Positions 18,109 to 26,041 of a stretch of DNA of 41,519 nt are shown here, piece by piece (position 1 is the stretch's first letter; every line of letters starts with the position of its first letter). The position numbers and the translations under genes are program-made. The notes beneath the pieces are model-generated. The model worked only from the letters and a program-made list of their open reading frames with translations. It ran no database searches and was not told where the DNA came from. Origin of the DNA: Acidobacteriota bacterium (GTDB lineage Bacteria; Acidobacteriota; Polarisedimenticolia; J045); the NCBI GenBank assembly GCA_003696075.1, contig RFHH01000054.1, positions 1-41,519 of the forward strand. Reading direction: 5' to 3'.

Positions 18109-18503
18109 CGGCCAGGAGCCTCGGGCCGCGGGCCCTCGGTCGCGGCCCCGCCGGGAAGCGGCGCCTCCGGGGCCTTCGCGGAGCGCTGCTCTGGCTCGAC
18201 CGGGTCCGGCGCTTCGCGCGGCCTCCGGACCGAGCGCGGCAGCGTTCCCGCGGCGAGCACGGCCTCGTACTTGCTCAGAACCTTCTCCTCGAGCATCCGC
18301 CTCGTCTCGCTGTTCAGCGGATGGGCCACGTCCCGGTAGGTGCCGTTCTTTCTCTTCTTCGAAGGCATCGACACGAACAGACCGTTGTTGCCGTTGATCA
18401 CCTTGATGTCGGAGACCATGAAGCAACCGTCGATCACGATCGTGACGTAGGCCTTGAGCTTCTCTTCGTCGACAGGGAAAACCCGGATGTCCGTGATCTC
18501 CAT
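18105..18503 (-). CDS. spoVG: SpoVG family RNA/DNA-binding regulator with Pro-rich tail
   Basis: 132 residues; SpoVG itself is about 85-100. The core (1-85) is clear: MEITDIRVFPVDEEKLKAYV, VIDGCFMVSDIKVI, GLFVSMPSKKRKNGTYRD and AHPLNSETRRMLEE. The tail (about 90-132) is rich in Pro, Glu, Ala and Arg with no known domain. SpoVG proteins are small site-specific nucleic-acid-binding regulators, first found in sporulating Bacillus but widespread. Its place between ispE and prs repeats the Firmicutes order. No sporulation is implied. The stop overlaps the preferred prs start. Confidence 0.94.
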   Translation of the reverse strand: MEITDIRVFPVDEEKLKAYVTIVIDGCFMVSDIKVINGNNGLFVSMPSKKRKNGTYRDVAHPLNSETRRMLEEKVLSKYEAVLAAGTLPRSVRRPREAPDPVEPEQRSAKAPEAPLPGGAATEGPRPEAPGR

Positions 18504-18522
18504 CGTGCTGTCACCTCTCCCG

Positions 18523-19419
18523 TCACGCCCCGCCGGCCCGCGCCCGGCCGCCGCGCGGAAGCGTCCGCGTGAGGCAGACCCACGCCTCCGGCTCAGCCGC
18601 CGCCAACGCGCGGGCCGCGGCCGCCGCCTCCTCCTCTGCAGCGAACAGGCCGAAGACCGCCGATCCGCTCCCCGTCATCGCTGCGCGTCCACCCGCCTCG
18701 GCCAGCCGCTGCACGAGCCGCCGGATGGCCGGTCGCAGTTCCGCCGCGGGCCCGAAGAGCATGTTCCCCACGGGCGGGAGGCGGCGCGGAGCCGCGCGCA
18801 GCTGGTCCAAGAACCGCTGGATCTTAGGCGGATCCCTCCGGGGAGTCAATCGCGCGCGGGCGTACACCTCCGCTGTGGACAGGGGCGGACCGAGCCGGGC
18901 GAGCACGACGGGCAGGGGCCGCGGCCAGTCGGGAAGCGGCTCGAGCTCGTCTCCCCTTCCCCGGCCGATCGCGAGCCCCCCTTCGAGCAGGAACGGAACG
19001 TCGGCACCGAGTCGCGAGGCGAGGCGGCGGAGCGCTTCCTTCCCGAGGCGCCGGCCGGCGAGCTCCTCCAGCGCGACCAGCACCGCCGCGGCGTCCGACG
19101 AGCCGCCTCCGAGGCCCGCTCCCTCCGGGATCCGCTTCCGGAGGGCGATCCGGATCCCGCCGCTCCATCCCGCGGCCCGCCGGTAGACCTCGGCCGCCCG
19201 CCAGGCCAGATTCCGCTCGGGCGGGAGATCGAGCCCCTCCGCTTCGATCACCGTGCGGTCCGGGCCTTCCGCCACGGAGACCGTGACCTCGTCGGCCAGC
19301 TCGACCGTCTGATAGACCGTGGCGATCTCGGTGTAGCCGTCCTCCCGGCTGCCGAGCAGGTCCAGAACGAGGTTGATCTTCGCGGGAGCCGCGAGCCGGA
19401 GCCGCCTCCCCTCGCTCAC
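18523..19419 (-). CDS. ispE: 4-diphosphocytidyl-2-C-methyl-D-erythritol kinase
   Basis: 298 residues, a GHMP kinase. It starts with APAKINLVLDLLGSREDGYTE split over the substrate-binding region, then has the ATP loop PEGAGLGGGSSDAAAVL, GADVPFLLEGG and the C-terminal MTGSGSAVFGLF. IspE phosphorylates CDP-methylerythritol in the MEP route to isoprenoids, so this organism uses the MEP pathway. The GTG at 19419 overlaps the upstream lipoprotein stop (GTGA) and has an AAGGAG ribosome site 9 nt ahead. The next gene is spoVG, 19 nt away. Confidence 0.95.
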   Translation of the reverse strand: MSEGRRLRLAAPAKINLVLDLLGSREDGYTEIATVYQTVELADEVTVSVAEGPDRTVIEAEGLDLPPERNLAWRAAEVYRRAAGWSGGIRIALRKRIPEGAGLGGGSSDAAAVLVALEELAGRRLGKEALRRLASRLGADVPFLLEGGLAIGRGRGDELEPLPDWPRPLPVVLARLGPPLSTAEVYARARLTPRRDPPKIQRFLDQLRAAPRRLPPVGNMLFGPAAELRPAIRRLVQRLAEAGGRAAMTGSGSAVFGLFAAEEEAAAAARALAAAEPEAWVCLTRTLPRGGRARAGGA

Positions 19420-20018
19420 GAACCGTACTCCTTCCTCGCGAACCCGGGCGGAACCGCGGGCCACGCCCCGGGCCGGGGCGAGGGGGCCTCCTGCGTCTTT
19501 CTCAGCTCGATGCGGGCGCCGCTGGGATGGCGGGCCACACCGCCCGGGGTCAGCCGGCCGTCCGGATCGCCGTCCCGCACCCGCTCGACCACCCGCCACC
19601 GTCCCGCTCGCTCCGCACCCCCGCGCAGGAGCTCCAGCAGCAGCCGTCCGCTCAGGGGGAGGCCGAGTTCCCGCCTCCACGCGCGGGAGTCCGAGGCGGG
19701 AGCGTCGACCACCAGGCGTTCCGACGGGAGGAGGAGGCGCGTCCGTTCCTTCTCGATCGCCACCACCAGCGCCGGTCCCCCGACGATCCCGCGGATCTCC
19801 AGCACCGAGGGAGCGTCCCCGCAGACGCGCGCGCGGAGGGTGAAGCGCCGGCGCTTCCCCTCGGGGCTGACGTAGCGCCCGCGGTAGGCGGCGTCGACGC
19901 AGTCGCCGGCGCTGGGGGTCCGGCCCGCCGCCGGAGGCCGCACGGCGCACCCCGGCGCGGCGAGCAGCCAGGCGGCGGCGACGAGGGCGGGAACCGGCGT
20001 CCGCCGCCAGCGCGTCAC
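19416..20018 (-). CDS. LolB-like outer-membrane lipoprotein (putative)
   Basis: 200 residues. The signal peptide ends in LLAAPGC with Cys 24, a plausible lipobox. The mature part has beta-rich segments such as RRFTLRARVCGDAPSVLEIRG, GPALVVAIEKERTRLLLPSE, a Trp-Arg helix (SRAWRRELGLPLSGRLLLELL) and the closing PSGARIELRKTQEA. These fit the LolA/LolB fold in outline (half-barrel strands plus a helix), but sequence similarity is weak. Position is the strongest argument: TPR-lolB-ispE-prs-rplY-pth is the order in Pseudomonas. LolB receives lipoproteins from LolA and inserts them in the outer membrane. It overlaps both neighbours by GTGA. Alternatively it is another DUF4292-type lipoprotein. Confidence 0.6.
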   Translation of the reverse strand: MTRWRRTPVPALVAAAWLLAAPGCAVRPPAAGRTPSAGDCVDAAYRGRYVSPEGKRRRFTLRARVCGDAPSVLEIRGIVGGPALVVAIEKERTRLLLPSERLVVDAPASDSRAWRRELGLPLSGRLLLELLRGGAERAGRWRVVERVRDGDPDGRLTPGGVARHPSGARIELRKTQEAPSPRPGAWPAVPPGFARKEYGS

Positions 20019-21976
20019 GGCCGAACCGCGCTCCGTTCGTGCCGCCGGATCTTGCCGAGCAGGCGCTCTCGATCTTCCGGAAGCCGGTCGAAGCCCAGCC
20101 CGAGGGCCGCCTTCCACTCCGCCACCGCGCGGTCCGTCTGCCCGAGGGCCGCGTAGACGTCGCCCAGATGCTCGCGCATCTCGGCCACGGCGTCGCCCGT
20201 GGCCCGCTGCACCGCTTTCAGGAGCAGCGGAAGGGCCTCCTCCGAGCGGCCCGACCGGTGGAGCGCCCACGCCAGGCTGTCCAGGTAGGCCGGCGTGTCG
20301 GGCCGCAACTCCAGGGCCCGTTCCACGAGGCGGATCGCCTCCGGGAGGGAGCGGCCGGCGTTCGCCAGCAGATAGCCCAGGTCGTTGAGCACCCGGTGAT
20401 CGTCGGGGTCGACCTCCAGCAGCCGCCTGAAGGCCGCCTCCGCTTCCCCGAGCCGCCCGGCGGCTTGCAGGGTGATCGCCCGCGCCCGCAACACGACCGG
20501 ATCGGGATCGGGCGGCAGACCGACCGCGTCCAGCAGGCGCGCGGCCAGATCGGCCGCTTGCCAGCCGGTGAGAATCCCCGCGACGCGGGCGGCGAGCCGG
20601 TGGCGCTCCGGTCCCGGCGGGAGGGCGGCCAGCGCCACCTCGAGCGCCTCCTCGGCACCCTTGTCCCTCGCGCGGTCCACGCTCAGGGCGATCAGCCAGG
20701 GATCCTCCGGCGCCTCCTCGAGCCGCGAGTCGAGCAGCGCCGCCGCCTCCCCGGCACGCCCCGCGGCGTCGAGAGCCTGCAGCCGGAGCCGAAGCACGGA
20801 GGCGTCGCCCGGATCGAGGGCGTCGAGCGCGGCGAGGGCGTCCTCCGGTTCGCCGGCGCGCAGCCGGTCCCTGGCGGCCCGCAACCGGAACACCGGCGCC
20901 AGCTCCTTCTGCCGGTCGTCGTCGAGAGCGCGCACGAGCGACTCGTACCGCTCCGCCGCCTCCTGCCACCGGCCCGCCTGCTCGGCGGCCTGGGCCCAGA
21001 CCAGGAGGGTGCGCGGCGTGACGTAGATGTCGGCCAGGCCCGCCAGCAGCTCGAGCGCTTCCGCCCCCCGCCCCATCCGGACCAGCGCCTCGGCGAGGTC
21101 CCGGCGGATCAGGGGGTCGGCCCGGCGAAGGGCCAGCGCGGCTTCCAGCGTTCGAACGGCGTCGAACGTGCGCCCGAGCCTCAGGTAACCGAGGCCGAGC
21201 CGGTGGGCGATCTCGGGATCGTTGGGGCGCAGAGCCCTCAGCCGCGACAGCGCCGAGACCTGCCCCTCCAGGTCGTGCCGGCGCCCTTCCAACTCCACGA
21301 GCAGCTCGAGGAGCGGGAGGGCGGCCCGCCCCTGAACCTCCACCCCCTCGAGCAACGAAACCGCGCGATCGGTCTGCCCGGCGGCCACCAGGGCGCGGGC
21401 GAGGACGAGCCACGGCGCGGCGGCATCGAGGCCGGGAGTGGCGGCCGCCCGCCGGGCCACCTCCTCCGCCTCGTCGAAGCGGCCCTCGCTGCCGAGCAAC
21501 CGGATGAGATAGGTCCACACGCCGACATCGTTCGGATCGACCTCGACGGCGGCCTTCAGCTCCTGGATCGCGCGGTCGAGATAGCGCGCGTCGCCGCTCT
21601 CCCGGTACCGGTCGCGGGCCAGCTCGGCGAGCACCAGGTGCCCGTCCGGATCGTTCTCGGTCAGCGCCACCGCCCGCGTGGCTTGCGCCTCGGCGCAGGG
21701 CCGGTCACCCAGCCTCAGGCAGAGCCGGGCGAGCGCGGACCGCACCCGGGGGGCCTGCGGGTCGAGTTCCGCGACCTTTTCCATCTTCTCGCGGGCCTTG
21801 CGGAACTCTCCCGCCGCGGCGAGGTCCTGGGCCTCGAGGAACAGGACGTAGGCCTCGGCCCGCTCTCGGACGGCCTCGGGGGCGGCTCCGCCCTCCGGAT
21901 CCGCCGCGGCCGGGGCCGCCAGAAGAGCCGCTGCCACGCCGCTCGAGGCCGCCAGCGCGCGAAGCCGGGGGACCAT
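20015..21976 (-). CDS. Exported tetratricopeptide repeat protein
   Basis: 653 residues. It has a cleavable signal peptide (MVPRLRALAASSGVAAALLA, processed near residue 25), then TPR-type helix pairs almost to the end, for example GEFRKAREKMEKVAELDPQ, YLDRAIQELKAAVEVDPND, GRLGEAEAAFRRLLEVDPDD and RSLPEAIRLVERALELRPD. The protein should be periplasmic or outer-membrane associated. A large TPR protein precedes lolB-ispE in pseudomonads too, so this is probably the same family. Its role is unknown; TPR arrays act as protein-binding scaffolds. The ATG at 21976 is 14 nt after the S41-like gene, and the stop overlaps the lolB-like gene. Confidence 0.85.
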   Translation of the reverse strand: MVPRLRALAASSGVAAALLAAPAAADPEGGAAPEAVRERAEAYVLFLEAQDLAAAGEFRKAREKMEKVAELDPQAPRVRSALARLCLRLGDRPCAEAQATRAVALTENDPDGHLVLAELARDRYRESGDARYLDRAIQELKAAVEVDPNDVGVWTYLIRLLGSEGRFDEAEEVARRAAATPGLDAAAPWLVLARALVAAGQTDRAVSLLEGVEVQGRAALPLLELLVELEGRRHDLEGQVSALSRLRALRPNDPEIAHRLGLGYLRLGRTFDAVRTLEAALALRRADPLIRRDLAEALVRMGRGAEALELLAGLADIYVTPRTLLVWAQAAEQAGRWQEAAERYESLVRALDDDRQKELAPVFRLRAARDRLRAGEPEDALAALDALDPGDASVLRLRLQALDAAGRAGEAAALLDSRLEEAPEDPWLIALSVDRARDKGAEEALEVALAALPPGPERHRLAARVAGILTGWQAADLAARLLDAVGLPPDPDPVVLRARAITLQAAGRLGEAEAAFRRLLEVDPDDHRVLNDLGYLLANAGRSLPEAIRLVERALELRPDTPAYLDSLAWALHRSGRSEEALPLLLKAVQRATGDAVAEMREHLGDVYAALGQTDRAVAEWKAALGLGFDRLPEDRERLLGKIRRHERSAVRP

Positions 21977-21990
21977 GCCGCCGGCCCCCC

Positions 21991-23175
21991 TCAGGCGGCG
22001 GGCGCGAGCGCCCGCTCGCCGTCGCCGGCGGCTCCGGAACGGATCCACTCCAGGGCGGCGCCCAGGAGGCGATCGCTCTCCCCGCCGATCTCCTCGACCC
22101 CGGCCTCGGGGGTGAGGATCTTCTCCGGCTCGAGCCCCTCCCCCGCCCAGCGACGGCCGCCCGGCGTCGTCATCTCCCGCGTCGCCAGGAGGATCCACCG
22201 GTGGTTCCGCAGCTCGATCAGCTCCGGAACCCCGCCGAGTCCGTACGTCGTTCGGCCGCAGAGGCGGGCTCCCGACCGCTCGGCGAGAAGGGCCGCGAGC
22301 GCTTCTCCGACGCCCGCCGTCGTCCCGTCCATCAGGACGAAGAGGGGATCGAGCCGGACGGGGCCCTGCTCCGGGGCGGCGATCGGCCGGGGGTCCCCCT
22401 CCTTAGGAACGAGATCGAGCAACCGACCGCCGGGCAAGAGCACCCCCGCGAGCCGCGTCAACGAGGAGGCTTCGAGCCCCACCACCCCCCGGACATCGAC
22501 GAGGATCGGCGCGCCGGGGTGCGCGGTCCGGTAGCGGGTGAGAGCCTCGGACAGCGCGGCCGCATCCACGCGGTCCGGGTCCTCGATCCGCAGATGCAGC
22601 ACCGGGCCCGCCTTTTCCGACGCGGTGAAGCCCGGTCCGGTCGGCGGCTCGAGCGTGACGGTGACGGTTCGGCGCTTGAACTGCGAGCCGTCGAGGATGA
22701 CCAGCTCCCGGCTCTCGCCGGGTCGACCGGACAGCAGCCTCTCGACCAGCGGCAGCGGCATCAGCCGCGTCGAGCGCCCGTCGATCCTCCAGATCTGGTC
22801 GCCGGCCTCGAGACCGGCCTTGTCCGCCGGCCCTCCCGGAACGACGCGGACGACGACCGGGATCCCTCCCGACGGCAGCACGCGCAATCCGCAGCGGGCC
22901 GGACCCGGGGGCCGCTCGAGAAGGGCCCGGTCCCCCTTCTCCAGGTAGGCGCTGGCCGCGTCGAGCGAACCCAGCATCCCCTTGTAGGCGCCCTCGAGCA
23001 GTCTCTCCTCGTCCACCGGTTCGACGTAGTTGGCCCGGGCCAGCCTCCACACCTCCTGGAAGACGCCGAGGTAGCGGTAGGTGGCGCGGTTGTGGAGACC
23101 GGCCGCCAGCCCCACCGTCAAGAGAAGGACCAAGGCGGCCGCGTAGGCGAGGCGACGGGGACGTGGAAGCTGCAT
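21991..23175 (-). CDS. S41/CtpA-like peptidase homologue, apparently inactive
   Basis: 394 residues. An N-terminal membrane anchor (about 9-27), a helical region (35-85), a PDZ domain (about 95-185, PGGPADKAGLEAGDQIWRID) and an S41 fold (about 195-365) give the C-terminal processing peptidase layout. At the nucleophile, families read SASASE; here the segment is TTAGVGEA (285-292) with no Ser. The general-base region normally reads GEKTFGKG; here it is GRTTYGLG (307-314), so the Lys is Thr. The DLRxNxGG loop is also lost (VDVRGVVG). It is therefore probably a non-catalytic PDZ scaffold facing the periplasm. The ATG lies directly behind a TATCCT box, suggesting a leaderless start. It precedes the TPR gene. 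Confidence 0.8.
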   Translation of the reverse strand: MQLPRPRRLAYAAALVLLLTVGLAAGLHNRATYRYLGVFQEVWRLARANYVEPVDEERLLEGAYKGMLGSLDAASAYLEKGDRALLERPPGPARCGLRVLPSGGIPVVVRVVPGGPADKAGLEAGDQIWRIDGRSTRLMPLPLVERLLSGRPGESRELVILDGSQFKRRTVTVTLEPPTGPGFTASEKAGPVLHLRIEDPDRVDAAALSEALTRYRTAHPGAPILVDVRGVVGLEASSLTRLAGVLLPGGRLLDLVPKEGDPRPIAAPEQGPVRLDPLFVLMDGTTAGVGEALAALLAERSGARLCGRTTYGLGGVPELIELRNHRWILLATREMTTPGGRRWAGEGLEPEKILTPEAGVEEIGGESDRLLGAALEWIRSGAAGDGERALAPAA

Positions 23176-23182
23176 ATGTCAA

Positions 23183-23188
23183 AGGATA
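23183..23188 (-). promoter_or_regulatory. Candidate -10 box giving a leaderless start
   Basis: On the minus strand TATCCT lies 7 nt before the ATG at 23175, with no Shine-Dalgarno sequence between. The -35 region is poor. If used, the transcript would begin at or next to the start codon. Confidence 0.3.
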
Positions 23189-23224
23189 GGCCAGACCCGA
23201 GGCGGCCACCATCCCGAACCCGGT

Positions 23225-23692
23225 TCACCCGCCCTCCGCCGGCGGCGCGCCGGGCTTGACGACGAGCACCGGGCAAGGGGCGGTCCTCACGACCCGCTCG
23301 GCCACCGAGCCGAGCAGCAGGTGGCGCGCCCCGGTGCGGCCGTGGGTGGCGATGACGATCAGGTCGGCACCGACCTCCCCGGCCACCCGGACGATCTCGG
23401 CATGCACGGTCCCCGCCTCGACCCGCCGCTCCACCCCGCCGGGCGCGTCGAGTCCGCCCGGGGGCGCGAAACCCTCGAGCTCCCGCCGGGCCCGTTCGAC
23501 GGCCGCGTGGAGCAGCTCCCCGTCGGAGAAACCGGCGATGTCGGGAACGAACGTGGGCAAAAGGTCCGGCACGACGTGGACGAGCACGAGCCGCCCGCCC
23601 GTTTCCCGGGCGATGTCTCGGGCGGTCTCGAGCCCGTGGCGCGAGTGCTCCGAGAAATCGACCGGAACGAGGATCGTCCGCCAGCGAGGCAT
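23225..23692 (-). CDS. Universal stress protein (UspA family, ATP-binding type)
   Basis: 155 residues. The first strand TILVPVDFSEHSRHGLETA and the C-terminal nucleotide loop GRTGARHLLLGSVAERV with G-x2-G-x9-G-S are intact, so it should bind ATP. It ends with APCPVLVVKPG. Usp proteins are cytoplasmic and help cells survive stress and growth arrest by poorly defined means. The ATG lies 7 nt after the ubiA stop and uses a GAGG site inside that gene's end, so it is coupled to ubiA. Confidence 0.93.
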   Translation of the reverse strand: MPRWRTILVPVDFSEHSRHGLETARDIARETGGRLVLVHVVPDLLPTFVPDIAGFSDGELLHAAVERARRELEGFAPPGGLDAPGGVERRVEAGTVHAEIVRVAGEVGADLIVIATHGRTGARHLLLGSVAERVVRTAPCPVLVVKPGAPPAEGG

Positions 23693-23699
23693 GCGGGCC

Positions 23700-24623
23700 T
23701 CATCCCCCGGGGGCGAGCCGGGGAACCACGTACAGCAGGGCGAAGACGGTCAGGCCGTACAGGAGGATGTTCACCACCAGGGGGCGGTCGGCGACGAGTT
23801 CCCGCGCGGGGCGGCCGCCCTCACCGCGGACGTGGACGAGGTAGAAGTAGCGGAAGATCCCGTACAGCACGAACGGCACCGTCAGGCCGAGGTAGGGCGT
23901 TCCGAGCTTCCGCGCCACCTCCTCCGAGAGCGCGTAGAACGTGTAGGCAACGACCGTCGAAGCGGTGACCACCGCGATCATCTGATCCAGGAACGGCTCG
24001 GTGTAGCCGGCGAGCACCGCCCGGTGCCGCGTCGCGTCCCCCTCCAGGCTGGTCAGTTCCTGCCGCCGCTTGCAGAAACCGAGGAACAGGGCGAGGAGCG
24101 AGGTGCAGAGCAGGAGCCAGCTCGAGAACTCGACGTCGATCGCCTCCGCCCCGGCCACGGCCCGCAGGGCGTACCCCGACGCCAGCACCATCACGTCGAG
24201 AATCACCACCCGCTTCAGCGCCAGGCAATACGCCAGCGAGACGGCGGCATAGGCCACCGCCGCAGCGAGGAACCCGAGCCCGAGCAGCGCGCTCCCGGCG
24301 AGGCCGGCGGCGGCCAGACCCGCTGCCAGGGCGAGCGCCAGCGGCAGGGGCACGAGACCTGAGGCGATCGGCCGGCTCCGCTTGACCGGGTGGAGCCGGT
24401 CGGCCTCCCGGTCGACCACGTCGTTGACGAGGTAGACGAACGAGCTCAGGAGGCAGAAGAGGAAGAACCCCGCGGTGGCCCTCAGGACGGCGTGCGGATC
24501 TCCGGCTCTCTGGGAGAAGACGAGCGCCGCGAACAGGAGAACGTTCTTCACCCACTGGTGCGGCCTGAGCGACCGGACCACCCCGGCCCACACCCTGCGT
24601 CGGGACACCGGGGAGGCGGCCAT
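23700..24623 (-). CDS. UbiA-family prenyltransferase, decaprenyl-phosphate phosphoribosyltransferase-like
   Basis: 307 residues with about eight membrane helices. The aspartate motifs are NDVVDREAD (67-75), followed by HPVKRSRPIASG, and in the second half YCLALKRVVILDVMVLASGY with LRAVAGA. The trailing FCKRRQELTSLEG is typical of the DPPR synthase branch (mycobacterial Rv3806c type), not of ubiquinone or menaquinone enzymes. That branch moves phosphoribose from PRPP to a polyprenyl phosphate for arabinose-containing glycans. The product here is unproven, and DprE1/DprE2 partners are not in view. The ATG sits in a TGATG junction with greA. The gene lies in the same stretch as prs, which makes PRPP. 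Confidence 0.85.
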   Translation of the reverse strand: MAASPVSRRRVWAGVVRSLRPHQWVKNVLLFAALVFSQRAGDPHAVLRATAGFFLFCLLSSFVYLVNDVVDREADRLHPVKRSRPIASGLVPLPLALALAAGLAAAGLAGSALLGLGFLAAAVAYAAVSLAYCLALKRVVILDVMVLASGYALRAVAGAEAIDVEFSSWLLLCTSLLALFLGFCKRRQELTSLEGDATRHRAVLAGYTEPFLDQMIAVVTASTVVAYTFYALSEEVARKLGTPYLGLTVPFVLYGIFRYFYLVHVRGEGGRPARELVADRPLVVNILLYGLTVFALLYVVPRLAPGG

Positions 24624-25114
24624 CACGGCGCGTCGTCGCCGTCCGCTCCCTCGCGGTCGTGCAGCGTCACCACGCGCACGATCTCCAGCGTCCGTTCCCC
24701 GGACGGCGCCCGGACGGTCACCAGGTCCCCCTCCGAGCAGCCCGCGAGAGCCCGCCCGATCGGCGAGTTGATGGAAAGCTTGCCGTTGGCCGGATCCCCG
24801 TCCTCGGCGGCCACCAGCTCGTACCGCCGTTCCTCTCCCGAGTCGACGTCGACGACGTCCACGATCGAACCGAACCCGGCGCGGTCGCGGGGAATCTGCG
24901 ACATGCGGATCGTCGAAAGCTGACTCAGGCGCCGCTTGAGCTGGCCGATCCTGGCCCGCACGTAGGACTGGCGCTCGAGCGCCGCGTGGTACTCCGCGTT
25001 CTCGCGCAGGTCGCCCAGCGCGGTCGCCCGTTCGATCTCCTTGGGAAGCTCGTACCGCAACTCGTGCTCGAGTTGCTTGAGCTCCCGCTCGACACGCTCC
25101 CGGATTTCCCGCAT
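24623..25114 (-). CDS. greA: Transcription elongation factor GreA
   Basis: 163 residues, GreA-sized. The N-terminal coiled coil carries the tip signature GDLRENAEYHAALERQ with the acidic pair that reaches the RNA polymerase active site. The C-terminal domain has KLSINSPIGRALAGCSEGD. It rescues backtracked polymerase by stimulating transcript cleavage. The frame is open upstream, but ATG 25114 (MREIRERVERELKQLE) is the family start, with GGGGAG ahead. It appears to head a long minus-strand run starting with ubiA and usp. Confidence 0.94.
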   Translation of the reverse strand: MREIRERVERELKQLEHELRYELPKEIERATALGDLRENAEYHAALERQSYVRARIGQLKRRLSQLSTIRMSQIPRDRAGFGSIVDVVDVDSGEERRYELVAAEDGDPANGKLSINSPIGRALAGCSEGDLVTVRAPSGERTLEIVRVVTLHDREGADGDDAP

Positions 25115-25130
25115 CGGCTCCCCGTCTTCC

Positions 25131-25172
25131 GGCCCCTCGCCCCCCTCCGGCTCCGGGGCCGCGCAAAGTGTA
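25131..25172 (-). promoter_or_regulatory. Candidate greA promoter and leader stem
   Basis: On the minus strand TACACT (25167-25172) is a fair -10 box with no convincing -35. The leader contains GGCCCC (25155-25160) pairing with GGGGCC (25131-25136) just ahead of the purine-rich ribosome region (25118-25130). Confidence 0.35.
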
Positions 25173-25228
25173 CCGAAACCGGGGCGCCGCGGGCACGCCG
25201 GCGCCCTGCGGCCGTGCCGCCCCCGCCG

Positions 25229-25265
25229 AAAAAAACGGGGAGGCCGGCCCGAAGGCGGCCTCCCC
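25229..25265 (-). terminator. Rho-independent terminator of the tlpA operon
   Basis: Perfect 10-bp stem (arms 25237-25246 and 25256-25265, core GGGGAGGCCG/CGGCCTCCCC), 9-nt loop. On the minus strand it is followed after one C by seven T (25229-25235). It lies about 60 nt beyond the stop of the gene at 25325 and shields greA from read-through. It is the only textbook intrinsic terminator I see here. Confidence 0.92.
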
Positions 25266-25324
25266 TCGAGCAAGGGGGGGTCATGAAGCGTCCACCGTCG
25301 AATCTAGGCGGCGAAAAGGGGCGG

Positions 25325-26041
25325 TCAAGACGCCGGTGCGGGCTCCTCCCGACCGCGGGCGGGCCCCTTGTCGCGAGGTGGGGGGGCGGTGTCGAAGACA
25401 CCGAAGTCGCACCGCTCGATCTCCTCCCGGTGTTCCTCCAGCCACGCCACGGTGGCCGGGTCCAGCCGGTCGAGAACCGCCTTCTTCTGGGCGGCGGTCT
25501 CGTAGGCGAACGGGGCCACGAAGGCGATCTGGTGCCGGACCGCCGCGAGCCTCTCCTGCAGCCGGTCACGGGCCTTCGGATCCTCCGGAGGATTGTTGGC
25601 GAGGTGCCGCTGCAGCCCCACCGCCAGCTCCGCCAGTTCCCGCACGAGCTTCGCCTCCGGCGACGGGCGATCCGAGACGGCACGCAGCCACCGGCCGTAG
25701 ACGAGGAACGTCAGCCGCATGTACTGCTCGAACGACAGCCCGTGCTGTTCGAGCAGCTCGTCCAGCTTCTTGCGCATCACGGTGACGCGGAGAAGGGAGC
25801 CCCACATCGGTATGGTGCCGGCCTCCCGCAGCGCCCACTGCGTCAGGTCGAAGCTGTGCTCCTTGTAGTACGGCTGCAGCGCCTTTCGGATCTCCAGGAA
25901 CTTCTCCAGTTCTTCCGGAGCGGCGGGGTCGAAGGAGGCGTCGATGAGCCGCGACTGGAGCTCCGCCGGCGACTCCCCCGCGACGGCCGCGCCGGCGGCC
26001 AGCGCGGCGGCGAGTGCCAGCGCCCGGCGCACCCCTCTCAC
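25325..26041 (-). CDS. Exported helical protein of unknown function, coupled to tlpA
   Basis: 238 residues from GTG 26041. The signal peptide RRALALAAALAAGAAVAG is cleaved near residue 22. The mature protein is mostly helical and charged, with Trp/Tyr-rich segments (KALQPYYKEHSFDLTQWALREAG, cut here into YYKEHSFDLTQWAL; LSFEQYMRLTFLVYGRWLRA) and a Pro/Arg-rich end. I do not recognise a domain. One Cys (ERCDFGVFD) is present near the C-terminus. It overlaps the tlpA stop by GTGA, so it may be a client or partner of that thiol-disulfide protein, but this is context only. The transcript ends at the terminator 60 nt later. Confidence 0.7.
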   Translation of the reverse strand: MRGVRRALALAAALAAGAAVAGESPAELQSRLIDASFDPAAPEELEKFLEIRKALQPYYKEHSFDLTQWALREAGTIPMWGSLLRVTVMRKKLDELLEQHGLSFEQYMRLTFLVYGRWLRAVSDRPSPEAKLVRELAELAVGLQRHLANNPPEDPKARDRLQERLAAVRHQIAFVAPFAYETAAQKKAVLDRLDPATVAWLEEHREEIERCDFGVFDTAPPPRDKGPARGREEPAPAS

